Shown: positions 51,635-62,510, counted from the first letter of the stretch. The stretch: 64,000 bases of DNA from Fonsecaea monophora (GCF_001642475.1 NW_019173935.1:644894-708893); one strand, 5' to 3'. Notes: generated by a model from the letters alone, not told the origin. Translations and numbers: made by a program.

Positions 51635-53455
51635 ATGAAGCGAAAATTGGACGCCAATGATGCCCCAACAGTCGAGGTCCCTCGAGATTCTGCGGAAGAC
51701 GAGGTATCGTTCGACTCGTTCGGCCTCGACCCTCGCCTCGTGCAAGCCATTGCAAAATCAGACTTCTCCAACCCTACACCCGTGCAGGCAAAGGCCATTC
51801 CCCTAGCACTCGAGGGTAAAGACGTACTTGCCAAATCCAAGACAGGTTCCGGAAAAACCGCCGCCTACGTCCTCCCGACCCTGCAAGCGATCCTGCGCCG
51901 AAAATCCTCCTCCCTCAACACCAAGGTCACCTCTGCCCTTGTTCTGGTGCCCACGAGAGAATTGGCGGATCAAGTCTGCAGAGCCTTCAATGCCTTTGCG
52001 GCGTTCTGCTCGAAAGATGTGCAGACATTGAATTTGACACAAAGGGTGTCGGACACGGTCATGAATGCAGTGCTACAAGATTTCCCCGATGTTATTGTGA
52101 CCACTCCTGGAAGAGCGACTCAATATCTCACCTCGGGCACACTGTCTCTCGAAAATATCCAGCAACTTGTCATCGACGAAGCTGATATCGTACTCTCCTA
52201 CGGCTATGAAGAAGATATCAACGTAATCGCTGCGGCCCTCCCCCGCGGTGTGCAGACATTCCTGGTCAGCGCCACCCTCACGCCCGAGGTCGAAGAGTTG
52301 AAGAGCATATTCTGTCGCGATGCGGTACTGGTCAGGATCGATGAGAAGGAAGAGAAGGGCGAGGGAGTGACCCAGTATGTGGTAAAGTGCGGAGAGGACG
52401 AGAAGTTCTTGCTCATTTACGTTCTGTTTAAATTGCGCCTCGTTAAGGGAAAGTGCTTAGTGTTCGTGGCCGACGTTGACAGAAGTTATCGGCTTAAGCT
52501 CTATCTGGAGCAGTTCGGGATCAAGTCATGTGTGCTGAACGCCGAATTGCCGGTCAACTCTCGGTTGCATGTGGTTCAGGAGTTCAACAAAGGGCTCTAC
52601 GACATCCTTATCGCAGCAGACGATCAAGAGGTGCTTGGCGGCGTTATGAAGAGGCGCAAGACCGAGGCGCAGGTCGCAGAAGATCCAGCCAATGAGATGA
52701 GTGAGGAGGACGAGGAGGAAGTACAACGACCGGCCAAGAAAGCCAGACAGTCCAAGAAACATGAAAAGGACTATGGAGTTTCAAGGGGCATTGACTTTCA
52801 GAACGTTGCCTGCGTGATGAACTTCGACCTCCCTCTGACGTCCAAGTCCTACACACACCGTATTGGCCGCACAGCGCGAGCGGGCAAGGCAGGAATGGCC
52901 TTGTCCTTTGTGGTGCCCAAGGACAAGTTTGGCAAACACCGCGCGACCAGCATTCCTTCGGCGAAGAATGACGAACGTGTTCTGGAGAAGATCATCGCCC
53001 GACAGACCAAGAAGGGCAATGAAGTGAAGCCTTACCATTTCGACATGGCACAGGTGGATGCCTTTCGGTATCGCATGAACGATGCCCTGCGTGCCGTGAC
53101 TGGAGCTGCGGTACACGAGGCCCGTGCTAAGGAGATCAAACAAGAGCTGATCAAATCGGAAAAACTACGCAGGCATTTCGAGGAGAACCCGGAAGACCTG
53201 CGACACCTGCGACATGACGGGGAACATGGTGCGATTGTCAGACATCAGGGACACTTGAAACACGTCCCGGAATATTTGATGCCGGCAGCGGGGCGGAAGG
53301 GCCTGAGTGCTGATGAAGTCGGGTTTGTGGGGTTGAGAGGAGACAATAAGCGGAAAGACAGCAAGAAGCGAGGAGGGCGCAAGACGCGATTCGGCGGCAG
53401 AGCCAAGGGGAAGGTTGACCCGTTGAAATCTTTTAGTGCGAGGAAGAAGCGTTGA
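51635..53455 (+). CDS. DBP9: DEAD-box RNA helicase Dbp9
   Basis: This 606-residue single-exon protein is a DEAD-box helicase of the Dbp9 group, needed for 60S subunit (27S pre-rRNA) maturation in the nucleolus. Motifs in order are: Q motif (SFDSFGLDPRLVQAI...PTPVQAKAIP), Walker A SKTGSGKT, Ia PTRELADQV, TPGR, II VIDEADIVLSYGYEEDINV, III VSATLTPEVEE, and VI HRIGRTARAGK. The helicase C domain carries the insertion typical of Dbp9, an acidic then basic segment (EEDEEEVQRPAKKARQSKKHEKDYGVSRGIDF). The C-terminus is Lys/Arg-rich (KRGGRKTRFGGRAKGK). The start is the first ATG (MKRKLD); upstream open sequence lacks an ATG. Confidence 0.93.
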   Translation: MKRKLDANDAPTVEVPRDSAEDEVSFDSFGLDPRLVQAIAKSDFSNPTPVQAKAIPLALEGKDVLAKSKTGSGKTAAYVLPTLQAILRRKSSSLNTKVTSALVLVPTRELADQVCRAFNAFAAFCSKDVQTLNLTQRVSDTVMNAVLQDFPDVIVTTPGRATQYLTSGTLSLENIQQLVIDEADIVLSYGYEEDINVIAAALPRGVQTFLVSATLTPEVEELKSIFCRDAVLVRIDEKEEKGEGVTQYVVKCGEDEKFLLIYVLFKLRLVKGKCLVFVADVDRSYRLKLYLEQFGIKSCVLNAELPVNSRLHVVQEFNKGLYDILIAADDQEVLGGVMKRRKTEAQVAEDPANEMSEEDEEEVQRPAKKARQSKKHEKDYGVSRGIDFQNVACVMNFDLPLTSKSYTHRIGRTARAGKAGMALSFVVPKDKFGKHRATSIPSAKNDERVLEKIIARQTKKGNEVKPYHFDMAQVDAFRYRMNDALRAVTGAAVHEARAKEIKQELIKSEKLRRHFEENPEDLRHLRHDGEHGAIVRHQGHLKHVPEYLMPAAGRKGLSADEVGFVGLRGDNKRKDSKKRGGRKTRFGGRAKGKVDPLKSFSARKKR

Positions 53456-53972
53456 GGCAGAACGATAGTGGTATAGCAGCACGAATACCTAGATGCCTAG
53501 GTACTTGTGTAAGTGTTGACCTCAATGGGGTTATCAGATATGAACACTGTCCATCGTCCTTGTCCTGGTCCCATGCGTCTCGATTGCTCCTCCGAGTATA
53601 CCATTCAGCAATGCCATGTCATTTATCTTATTCTGTCCGAGAGGCCCACATCATGCCTCTCGTCCCTCTCACTTTATTCCGTGAGGGTGGTGTTAGCTCG
53701 AGATCCTTGTCGACTGTTGACATAATCGGCCCCATTCCATGGTTCCACGCCTGATCCGTGTATGGGCGGCTTTTCGCATGACCATGGAATACCTGATAGC
53801 AATGTTGACGGAATCGTGCATTTTGCATTAAGCCCCATGTACATACTAGTAGGTCGGGGGTGTGGTCTGTCATCCTACCCACTTTATGTATCTACGAGTA
53901 TTGCCAACTCAACTCAACTCAATCTAGACTGAGAACCACACCACAAATTTGCTAGTCACGGCCATACCATTA
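53456..53972. other. Convergent intergenic region DBP9 / VOC gene
   Basis: 0.5 kb of 3' flanking sequence for the two converging genes, including a (TCAAC)n-like stretch near 53907-53925. No gene seen. Confidence 0.4.
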
Positions 53973-54637
53973 TCAACCCCCACTCTTCGCCAGCATCTGC
54001 AAAAACAGCTGCTGAAAGTCCGCACTAATCAACTCGACGACGTTCCCCCACGGATCGTACATGTACGTGCCGCTCAGGTTCGGCGTCGGCCGCGTCATCT
54101 GGCCAATCTGCCGGGCGCCGAGCTTGACCGCTTTGGCCAGGATGGCCTCCGGGTCCTCGACGGTGAAGCCGACGTGGAAGAACCCGCCACGGGTGTATTC
54201 CTGCGGGCCGAATCTGGGGGGCACCTCCGTCGGGCCCTGGTATGGCGGGTCGATGAACTGGAACACTTCGAACCCGACGCTGTTGCCCGTGACGAGGAAA
54301 GCGACTTTGAATTTCTTGATTTCGGGGCCGTACACTGTCGTCGAGTCGAGTTAGTTAGCTAGATATCGTCTACGTGAGAAGAGGGGAAGAGGAAAGAGGG
54401 AGGCGTGGTTGTTGGGCTAGGCTAGGCTAGCCAGGACTCCCCTGGTTCAGGAACGACGTAGGGATCTGGGTATAATTCACTTTGATTTATCGAGTGACCC
54501 GGGGCGAGATGTTTCATCTGCTCTTCGTCCATCTTGCCAATGACGTGGAGTCCAAAGAGCTCGGTGTAGAAATCGATCGCCTTGTCGAGGTCGGGCACCG
54601 AGATTGCGACCTGGTTGAGATTATAGACGTGTGCCAT
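53973..54637 (-). CDS. VOC / glyoxalase-fold protein
   Basis: Exons 54637..54481 and 54334..53973 encode 172 residues. The donor GTGAAT and acceptor GACAG flank a 146-nt intron containing CTAACTAAC branch candidates. Splicing gives HSINQMYGPEIKKFKVAFLV, keeping phase. Two beta-alpha-beta-beta-beta modules of the vicinal-oxygen-chelate fold are visible: NQVAISVPDLDKAIDFYTELFGLHVIG and GGFFHVGFTVEDPEAILAKAVKLGA, the latter ending YMYDPWGNVVELI. Members include glyoxalase I, extradiol dioxygenases and bleomycin-binding proteins, typically using a divalent metal. The exact reaction cannot be assigned. The exon 1 boundary is inferred from frame and consensus, and is less certain than the domains. 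Confidence 0.78.
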
Positions 54638-55600
54638 TTTGCGCTCTCGTCAGATTGGGATCGATGAACTAAGCGGCTTTCTCTTGATCACCACGGGGAT
54701 ATGCGAAAGGACTTCAAAAGCAAACATATCGTTTTCTGATGCCTTGTAAATACTGACCTCGGCGGGTGAGTCCACGAGTCGTAGAAATGCCCAGTCGAGA
54801 GAACCGAGTCTCTCCGAGAACTCGTTCGTATCTCTGAGTCCAAATTTTGGGTCAGGCATTCGCAATACGCGTTACTGATACCACAGAGAATGTGTTATCA
54901 TGTTTTTATACGCGAGCCAAAGGCCTCAGCCCGGGCCATTGTGGCAATGATCGTCAGGGCCAGGGACGGGAGCACGATGCTAGTCTTCAGGGCCGGTTCA
55001 GCCTCGATGGTTGTCCAATACGCCGCGTGATGAGCTCGTTGAGAAACGTGCCATTCATGGCACGGGTAGAGGAGACCAGGCATGTTCGAGGAGACTTTCT
55101 TCCCAGCCTGACATGCGCGGCTGGGGTTGCAAAGTCCTTGCGGGTCGGCCCTTGTCTCGAGCGCGTGAGCGTATTCGGTAATGTCGTTCCATGAGGTCTG
55201 TGGATGTTTTGGGAGCACGTTGGGCATTGTGGGGGGAGCGGGGGTGGGGAGGGTGGTGAGATCCTCGGGTTGGCTTAGTGCTTAGTGTCAAGAGGTGTAT
55301 TCGTAATTGAGATTCTCCTGGCTGAGGAATGTACTCGGGATATTTGTGTAGACGAGGGTTTGTCGCAATGAAAAATCGAGGAATCTAGCATGTACCTCGG
55401 TAGGTACCTAGTTAAGCATACTCGGGCCATAAGACAATGCTCCCAACGTACAAGCAAGTACAGGTACAAGAACAGGTACAAGTACGAGGTATAGTGTTCC
55501 GTACCTGGTCCAGGCGCCCCAAGCCTAAAAGGTTGATTCCTAATCGCGACCTTATAGCGGCCCCTACAAGTAATGACCTATTAGAACCTACTCTAATGCT

Positions 55601-55630
55601 CAGCCAGTCAGCCAGCCAGTCAGTCAGTCA
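55601..55630. repeat. CAGC/CAGT tetranucleotide repeat
   Basis: About seven CAGY units (CAGCCAGTCAGCCAGCCAGT and on) in the upstream region of the DUF427 gene; a simple repeat, with no unique spacers. Confidence 0.75.
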
Positions 55631-55849
55631 GGCGTCCTCCACAGTCCGTGACGTAGGTACCTACAATGCTTCCTAATCGTGCAGCCTCGCCCCCTCTCCT
55701 ACAAAAATGATCAGGCATACGGTACCGACTATAGTTCGCATGGAAATGATTCCTATAAATACATACACATATACATATACAAGTCCCCTTTCCGATCGTA
55801 TTCACAACCAGTAAATAAAATCCATCGTGTCCTCGGTATATATATATTT

Positions 55850-55867
55850 CCACCACCACCACCACCA
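55850..55867. repeat. CCA triplet repeat in the DUF427 leader
   Basis: About six CCA units follow a (TA)5 run and end some 50 bp before the DUF427 start codon. Confidence 0.7.
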
Positions 55868-55917
55868 ACACTCTTCTCCACATCTCACAAGAACTACCTA
55901 CCGGACAACAGGAGAAA

Positions 55918-56301
55918 ATGCCCACCGCAACGGCCCGCGTCGGCGACACCGTCATCGCCTCCTCCTCGACCTACCACACCGTCGAAGGAAACGTGTATTT
56001 CCCGCCGTCGTCGCTCTCCGTGCCCGTGGCCACGTCGGCCACGCACTCGACGTGTCCCTGGAAAGGGCGGGCCAGTTACTACGACGTCACGGTGGGGGGA
56101 CAGACGATCAGGGACGCCGCGTGGTATTATCCCGCGCCGAAGGACAAGGCTGCGCATATCAAGGATCATGTCGCGTTTTGTAAGTTCCTTTCCTTTCCTT
56201 GCGCTGTCTGGCTTTGTTAGATGGTGAGTGTGTATGGGGAGATGAAATACTGAACGGTGTCGCTTTTAGATACGAACAAGGTCAAGGTCTCCGTGGCTTA
56301 G
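55918..56301 (+). CDS. DUF427 protein
   Basis: Exon 1 (55918..56179) and exon 2 (56270..56301) give 97 residues, joined across a 90-nt intron (GTAAGT..TTTTAG) so that HVAFY is followed by TNKVKVSVA. The protein covers one whole DUF427 domain: EGNVYFPPSSLS, THSTCPWKGRASYYDVTVGGQ, and AAWYYPAPKDKAAHIKDHVAFY. Small single-domain DUF427 proteins occur in fungi and bacteria; their role is unknown. The conserved THSTCPWKG motif with its Cys is intact. Start chosen as the only ATG before the domain, after a leader rich in CCA and TA repeats. Confidence 0.88.
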
Positions 56302-56652
56302 AGGACATCTTCACATAGACTGAGTGGTGTGATGTCCCGGGATGGTCCAGATAGGGGGAGAAAGAAAAAAGTCACACAACTACCGAGTATATGAGGTCGT
56401 AATGGACAAGACCGACCTCAGCTGCGGCGTGACGAGGCAATGGGATGGAGAATGGCCGACGAAAGGGTTTGCAACCATAGTCCGTTCCCTGACATTCTCT
56501 TGAAGCTGTCAGGCAAATCGAGGAGACACATAGTGAACAAAAGACTGGTGGAGAGAAAGAAATTACATTATCACTACCACGTCCTGACCACACCGTTGTA
56601 TCGACACAATCACGCTTTTGCTGCCTTGCCTGGTTTCCTCGTGCATGCAGAC
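56302..56652. other. Convergent intergenic region
   Basis: 351 bp between converging DUF427 and membrane-protein genes. No feature seen. Confidence 0.4.
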
Positions 56653-59283
56653 TCAACCCTTCCCAGCCAGCCGCATATACTGCTCCACGGCCGGCGACTC
56701 GGAAACGGTAAAAGAACTGATCGTCGGTGGCCTGCTGCGCCGCTTCCTCCGTAGGCTCGAGTTGACTGCCACGCCGTCCTCTCGACACCGCACGTAGAAA
56801 TGTGGGTGCTGGCTACGATCCGTCGGGCTGGCCCCTCCTTTCTGCATGTCGACCTGCCACTTCTTGGCTAGGAGGACGCCGCTGGGACCCGCGCCACAGG
56901 TGCCTGACATGGTGTTGGAGGGCGGCGAGTTGATGGCCAGGGCAAACATGTTCTGCGGCTCCGTGTAGTCGGTCACGCGGCCGAGCAGGCAGAACGTCCA
57001 TAACAGGTAGACGAGGCTGAAGCTGCTCAGCAGGAACACGGCCACGAGGATGACGTAGAAGACATTCTGCCACGTCTGCGTGCCCCCCGACGCGTAGTCC
57101 TTATAGCTGACCCGCGCCTTGAAGTTCTGGTACTGCGGTTCGTCGAGCACGGCGACCGAGTAGTTCCAGAAGTGCACAAAGGGCGCATTCGACGACGACA
57201 AGAGCGCCGTTTCCCCCGCCAGCACCGCCACGGCCTCGCCAATCGTGGGCATGTTGGAAGTCAGCACCGTGGGGGTGCCTGCGGAATATGCAGGGATCAT
57301 CTGGCTGAGCAGGCGAGCACTCGAAGCATTGGCGTCGTTGACTCCCGCAGTCAGCGACAGTGACCGAAGCCATTCCGAGCCGACGTCTTTCCAATCCGCG
57401 ACCCAGTCCCCAATCGGCGCATCTTTGACTGCGTGCACATAGGGTAGAGTGTTTCCACGACTTTTGTCGCACTCGACCGACAGCTGGCCACCGGACTGGG
57501 CGACACGATAGTATGTGGTGCAGTTGCGGTACTGAGCAGACTTGATGGAGCACAAGACATAATCGTCGGTCACATAGCTTCTTTTGTCCACTGGCGGAGG
57601 CGCCACCAGGAGATAAATGGCATAGTATCCCCATTTGCTGGAGATGAACCCTAGCGTGTTGTAGTCGATGGGCAACTTGGGAAAAATGGGCGCTTGCTGG
57701 ACGCCCTCGGTTGTGTCCGTGGCTGATCCGAAGTTGAATATATCGTCGACAGCAGTGGGATGCGGGAAATATGTGCTTGGGTCCTCAATGTTCGACACGT
57801 TGACGACCATAGGTTCCAGCTCAGCTGTCGACATACCCACACACAAGACATTGATCAGAGGCGCCGGTATCGCAGCCTGAATGAAGTACTCCCCGTTGCC
57901 CTGGAGATCCTCGGGCTGCAGGATCCGGTTTCTGGGGTCGCGCGCAGCGTTGAATAGATTCGCATGGGGCATCGCTAGTGTAACATTTTGCACGAGTCTG
58001 GACCACTTCTCCGAGTCGGCCAGGATACTCTCATTGCTGGGAGTGATCCATTGCCCCTGGACCGTGGTGTTGTCGAACAATGTTGCGACTGGTGCAGGGC
58101 GACTACTGATCGAACTTTGGTCCAAGCTCAGATTTCCGACGTTGAGCCTCTCGCGCCAGTCCGACATGAATGATTTGAAGTTGTGAAAGCTCTGTCCTGC
58201 ATAGTCGATCTGCAGACATGTATCGCCTTCGGGATGCGGACCGACGCCATCGGGGTCAGGGTCCTCTTGAACAGGCGTTTCACAGCTTTGAGCTAGATAG
58301 ATCGAGTTGGCGTAAGAAGCTGCCACTTGACCCCAAAGCGTTCGATCTTCCAAAGGCCCAAACTTTGGCTTGGGCGCCACCAATGCTTCGGCGGCGGTGG
58401 TGTAGAAGGTCGCGGCCAACACGGCGATGAGCACCATGATGCCGAGGATAGTCGAGGCAGCATATCTGACCACTATCCAGTTCGTGATGAGTGTTCCCGG
58501 TTGCATGACCCACGACCTCATGGTCATCTCTGCGATGCTGATGCCACTGTTCTTCTCCGTCTTTGCAAATGCGCGACGACTCAATATCTGACCAAGCAGC
58601 GCCACGAAAATGGTGACAAAGGATAACTCGACCGTCTTAGATAGCAGAGCAGAGAGAAGAGTGGCGTTCCCAAAGGAGAGGTGTCCGTTGGTGCCGATCC
58701 GTTGGCCCCATCGAGGTTTTGCAAATGCGATACCGAGGAAGACGCCCGAGAAGATGGTCGAGTAAACTGCGAGGGCTACTATTGATATAGTCCACCACGA
58801 CCACGGGCTTGTCAAGATGTCGCCATGCGTTGGACAGTTCTCATCAACCCTAGTGTGATTAGGCAATAGTCCGACTTCTGGAGAGAAGTCTTGTGAGGTT
58901 TGTTGATTGAGTCGGCTGTACGACGATCGGCCCGACCTGAACGATTTCGCATCTTCTTCGGGGGAAGAGGTATTTTGGTAAGGAGTGCTGCGACTTGGGC
59001 CCAACACGATCGAGTCTGGCGCGGCAACCGTGCTCTTGGAAGCATCTGTACTCGTGAAAGACTGTCCTTTGGAACCCACCGGAACACGCTTGACTAGCTT
59101 CGACAAGCCCGAGATGTTCAATCCGACGACAGGCTCTTCCCTCCATTCCGATGAAGGGGCAAGATCCTGGAACTCATGATCATCCTGTGGCGCTCGTTCG
59201 TAGCTGTTTTCCGGCATCAGCGACGAGTTCTGGCGTCGAAAAGACCGTCGCGGGTGAAAAAGCGCATGTTCGTCCCCATCCAT
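56653..59283 (-). CDS. Large four-helix membrane protein, function unknown
   Basis: This 876-residue single-exon protein starts at the ATG at 59283 (MDGDEHALFHP); the frame opens three codons earlier with a TTG. Residues 1-165 are hydrophilic and probably cytosolic. Three membrane helices follow: WWTISIVALAVYSTIFSGVFL, a pair region TVELSFVTIFVALLGQIL, and AASTILGIMVLIAVLAATFYTTAAEA. A large lumenal or extracellular domain of roughly 450 residues has many N-glycosylation sequons and scattered Cys (QSCETP, DTCLQIDY, NCTTYY). A last helix (VFYVILVAVFLLSSFSLVYLLW) precedes a basic cytosolic tail. It resembles uncharacterised fungal membrane proteins and, in plan, the DUF3433 protein, though I see no direct sequence match between them. 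Confidence 0.7.
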   Translation of the reverse strand: MDGDEHALFHPRRSFRRQNSSLMPENSYERAPQDDHEFQDLAPSSEWREEPVVGLNISGLSKLVKRVPVGSKGQSFTSTDASKSTVAAPDSIVLGPSRSTPYQNTSSPEEDAKSFRSGRSSYSRLNQQTSQDFSPEVGLLPNHTRVDENCPTHGDILTSPWSWWTISIVALAVYSTIFSGVFLGIAFAKPRWGQRIGTNGHLSFGNATLLSALLSKTVELSFVTIFVALLGQILSRRAFAKTEKNSGISIAEMTMRSWVMQPGTLITNWIVVRYAASTILGIMVLIAVLAATFYTTAAEALVAPKPKFGPLEDRTLWGQVAASYANSIYLAQSCETPVQEDPDPDGVGPHPEGDTCLQIDYAGQSFHNFKSFMSDWRERLNVGNLSLDQSSISSRPAPVATLFDNTTVQGQWITPSNESILADSEKWSRLVQNVTLAMPHANLFNAARDPRNRILQPEDLQGNGEYFIQAAIPAPLINVLCVGMSTAELEPMVVNVSNIEDPSTYFPHPTAVDDIFNFGSATDTTEGVQQAPIFPKLPIDYNTLGFISSKWGYYAIYLLVAPPPVDKRSYVTDDYVLCSIKSAQYRNCTTYYRVAQSGGQLSVECDKSRGNTLPYVHAVKDAPIGDWVADWKDVGSEWLRSLSLTAGVNDANASSARLLSQMIPAYSAGTPTVLTSNMPTIGEAVAVLAGETALLSSSNAPFVHFWNYSVAVLDEPQYQNFKARVSYKDYASGGTQTWQNVFYVILVAVFLLSSFSLVYLLWTFCLLGRVTDYTEPQNMFALAINSPPSNTMSGTCGAGPSGVLLAKKWQVDMQKGGASPTDRSQHPHFYVRCREDGVAVNSSLRRKRRSRPPTISSFTVSESPAVEQYMRLAGKG

Positions 59284-60861
59284 TGCGAGCAACGACGCTG
59301 TCTTTCAAGCGTTAACATTCAAAACACGACTGAGGTCGATCTCTCAAGGTTGAGGGGATCTGATACTGGCAAAGGTGGATTCAGCGGCATGACGGTGGGG
59401 ACTGGCTCCAACGGAGTGAATTGTGAGGCTGAAAACTGGAGAGTCCTGGAGACTGTTTCGCTTCTTTGTCTAGCCCATGGCCGGAACTGGCGCAGATAAC
59501 AGAGTAGGTCACGATAGCAGTTGAAGCCGCAGCCGCTCGTCGCTCTTCCTGTAACCGAAGGGCGCTAGGAAGCAAAGACACGCCATCTCCTCCCGCCCAA
59601 AATGATCGACTAGGTACCTTTCAGTAAGGACTTAGCGACGAGGCGCACATCCAGGGCGACAGACTTATGCATGATTGAGCTCGACGATTGGGTTGCCGGG
59701 TGAGGAGGTGGTGCAGCGCGGGTTGAGTGCGACTCTCTCGCTCGAGCCGACGTCGAGGGACAAACAAAGGCCTTGGGCATTGGTGCTTGAATTGTAGCAT
59801 CAACGCTAAGATGCAATCAATCTATTAGGCTGTTGATTGAACCAACATGCTGAACCGTCTTGATCAAAGTGGCTGCATCGACAAAAGTCGCAGTCTCTGG
59901 TGGCTTGGCGGCTGCACCGAGACAAGTCACCATCTGAGTGGGAGGGAGATTGACCAGCCGTCCACAACCTTCATGTGCTGTATTTACTCCTGTTCTCTTC
60001 CATCTCATGTCCTTCTTTGTTCCTGCCCAGGCCTCGGGCGCAGGGATGTGCTTCCCGAGCCACCAATCAAGCAGTAATCTGCCGCTTGTGCCACCTCCCC
60101 ACCGAGACTCCAGAATGAACAAGAAGAGACGCAGACAGACTCGATATGATCATCCTTTCCTCCACCCATGCGCTAAGCCCTGTCACCCAATCCTGCACAC
60201 CTGCTGAGCACGATTACTTCGAGTATAAGGCTGAGGATTGTCTGCTCATGACCATGCAGCTTGGGAACCGCCAGCTCATCAGGGCCGTGGTACAGGGCAA
60301 ATACCCTCGACACCCTTCAAAACGCCAGCAGATCCGCCCCCAAGCAACTAACTGACGCCCTGTCACACACGATGTCCATTGAGTACTCGGTACATTTCCA
60401 TCGCCAGATCCCTTGAGACATTCCTGCTGTGCGACCACAACTGGTCTTGGGGCCCCTCGCCATCCCCTGCGCATGTGGTGCTAAATGGTAGGCAGCCGGA
60501 CCTCCCAAGACACCCCATCGTGGATGCGCCCGGGCGATCATCCACCAGACAGGGAGGGTGATCAAGACCTCTGGCTTAGATGAGCCTTGCACAAGCCGCG
60601 TGGGACGCCTTAGCTGGCACACCCTGACATTTCCCTGTCAGCAAACCTCTACCAACCAATCAGAAGTCCTTCGAGGTCACAGCTGGAGCTGTCAATTCTC
60701 GTTGCCCCCAATCTTCTCAATCTTGTACTCGGAAATTCTTGGCTTCGACAATTCCTAGGAGACACAATATATGTCGAGTTGACCTGAGAATTCGCATTCT
60801 TGGACTGACTTCTGGATCCTGAGACGCGGTTTGGCTATCCTTTGCCCTAACTTTTGCGGTG
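59284..60861. other. Divergent intergenic region, no gene seen
   Basis: This 1.58-kb gap between divergent genes must contain both promoters. The open frames in it are short and unrecognisable. Confidence 0.4.
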
Positions 60862-62190
60862 ATGAGAATTTCCAGGCTCAGCACGACGCGGAAGAAGGCT
60901 TTCTCCCACAAAGTCCGGACAGGGTGCATTACATGCAAGTAAGTATGCGTTTCTATGTATGCTGCACTTGCTCACGAGGCAAGGCAACGCAGGGTAAAGT
61001 GTGATGAAGCGAAGCCTGCCTGTTTGAACTGCAGAAGGGGGAATCGTGAGTGTCTTGGGTACGCGATTCCAGCAGCCAAGATCTTCACGTTAGAAAGTCG
61101 TGGAAGTTCTTCATCCAAACGAGGATTACCGAGTCGGATCCCACAGACAGCTCCCTGCGACGATGAGCTGCTCCTCTCCAAGACTGTCGACGCGTCGTTC
61201 GGCACGAATGAAGAATTACGGTCTTTACAGCACTGGCTCCTCCTAACATCACCCGTCCTGGCCCACTATGGCCCACAGGGAGATTTCTACACCGTCCTTG
61301 TCCCCCAGCTCGCCCAGCAATCTCCTGCCGTCAAACACATGCTCGTTGCTCTCTCCATGACGCATGAAAAGTTCCACACAGGTGTTACCGCTGCCACTCC
61401 CACAATGACCTCGCGAGCGGTCTCCCACTACATTGCCGCCATAGCTGAAATCAGAAACAAGAACCCTCCTAAGCTCCATGTGGTCATCGCTTCCCTTGTT
61501 GCGTGGGTCATAGAGCTGTTCCAGAACAACCTCCCCGCAGCCGTAGTACACCTGCGTGGGACGCTCAAACTTTTGCGCGAATACAAGCGGTCGAAACCCT
61601 CGCGTGCAGCACAAGAGGTTTTGCAGAGTTCCATTCTGCCCACTTCAAGTCTGGCCAAAGGCTTGACCCAGCTGATGATTCTCACCGGTCCGACATCCGG
61701 AGAGATAGAGCCGGAGTACCAAGGTCATATATGCCATCCATGGGGAGGCTCGGCGTTTTCGTCCTTTGTCGAAGGTAGGACCACCATCTGCCGCTATATC
61801 GAGCAAATCGCAGATACCGAGCACGCGTGCAATGTTAGGGAGATGGAGAGACTGCTGGGCAACTGGTTCGAGCGCGCCCGACGATGGGACCAAGAGACTA
61901 TCCCTACATCCGCCCGGACGGCACTTCTCTTGTTGTTCAACCTCGCCCTGGCTCTTCTCCCGGCCAGTGACGTCGTAGGATTCAGCTATGCCGTCAACCC
62001 GAGCACAATCGACTTTGTGGTTGACAAAGCCACTGAACTGGCGAATATCTACCAAAAGGTTGAGCAGAGCAATCAAGATCTGAAGCAAACGCTGATTATC
62101 GTGCTCGGATTTGTTGAGCGTCTCTTTCCAGACTCTCGTAGCCACGGCCAGGCATTGCTGTTATTGAATCAGCTGCGTGGACATGGATGA
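60862..62190 (+). CDS. Zn2Cys6 transcription factor
   Basis: Exon 1 (60862..60938) and exon 2 (60984..62190) give 427 residues. The zinc cluster crosses the 45-nt intron (donor GTAAGT, acceptor CAAG): Cys22, 25, 32, 39, 42 and 49, with spacing 2-6-6-2-6 (TGCITCKQRRVKCDEAKPAC, then LNCRRGNREC). Basic residues precede the cluster (RKKAFSHKVR). The rest resembles the Fungal_trans_2 (DUF3468) type, with LRSLQHWLLLTSPVLAHYG, VPQLAQQSPAVKHMLVALSMTHE and AVSHYIAAIAEIR. Reading the frame without splicing would lose the first two Cys, so the intron is well supported even though the acceptor is AAG and not YAG. Target genes are unknown; no metabolic cluster lies beside it. Confidence 0.88.
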
Positions 62191-62510
62191 TTACGCTGTA
62201 TGTCAGCTTCAGACAATTCAACATTCCAGGCTTAGAGCGGTACAGGTGTGCACAAGGGCTACAGCAGGGTAGAATGCAACTTGTCTGCTCGGATCATCTG
62301 TTCCAGTTTTGTACAGCTGTTGAACCTTGGGCTTAGAAGCCTCTCACACCGTTCTGTCGAAAAGGACTATGCAGTTATTCGCCTGGGTTGAGCTCGGGTC
62401 ACTTGACATGACCGACTGCTGGACATGTTTTTCAGTACCTCGACCCCTTATACGCTCTGTAGATGGTGCTCTGGTGCCGACTTCAGGTTCATATACGAAT
62501 CACCCTGGCC
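62191..62510. other. Convergent intergenic region
   Basis: 320 bp between converging genes; 3' flanking sequence only. Confidence 0.4.

Larger units (their letters stand above)
54638..55917. other. Divergent upstream region, VOC gene / DUF427 gene
   Basis: This 1.28-kb region contains a minus-strand TATAAAA (54903-54909) about 265 bp before the VOC start, a 69-codon minus-strand frame from the ATG at 54859 to a TGA at 54652-54650 in the VOC frame, and a second minus-strand frame (55227..54898, 109 codons) that I do not recognise. Nearer DUF427 it holds CAGT-type repeats and a CCA repeat. No gene is firmly supported. Confidence 0.4.

Noticed and set aside
54898..55227. 109-codon minus-strand frame with a hydrophobic C-terminal segment
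   Set aside because: It has an ATG but no recognisable homology. It may be a decayed gene; I did not call it as coding.
55601..55630. Regular CAGT repeats resembling a short array
   Set aside because: It is a simple tetranucleotide repeat with no unique spacers, so not a CRISPR array.
60955..60983. Alternative start for the Zn2Cys6 gene without splicing
   Set aside because: It would begin inside the intron and lose the first two zinc ligands.
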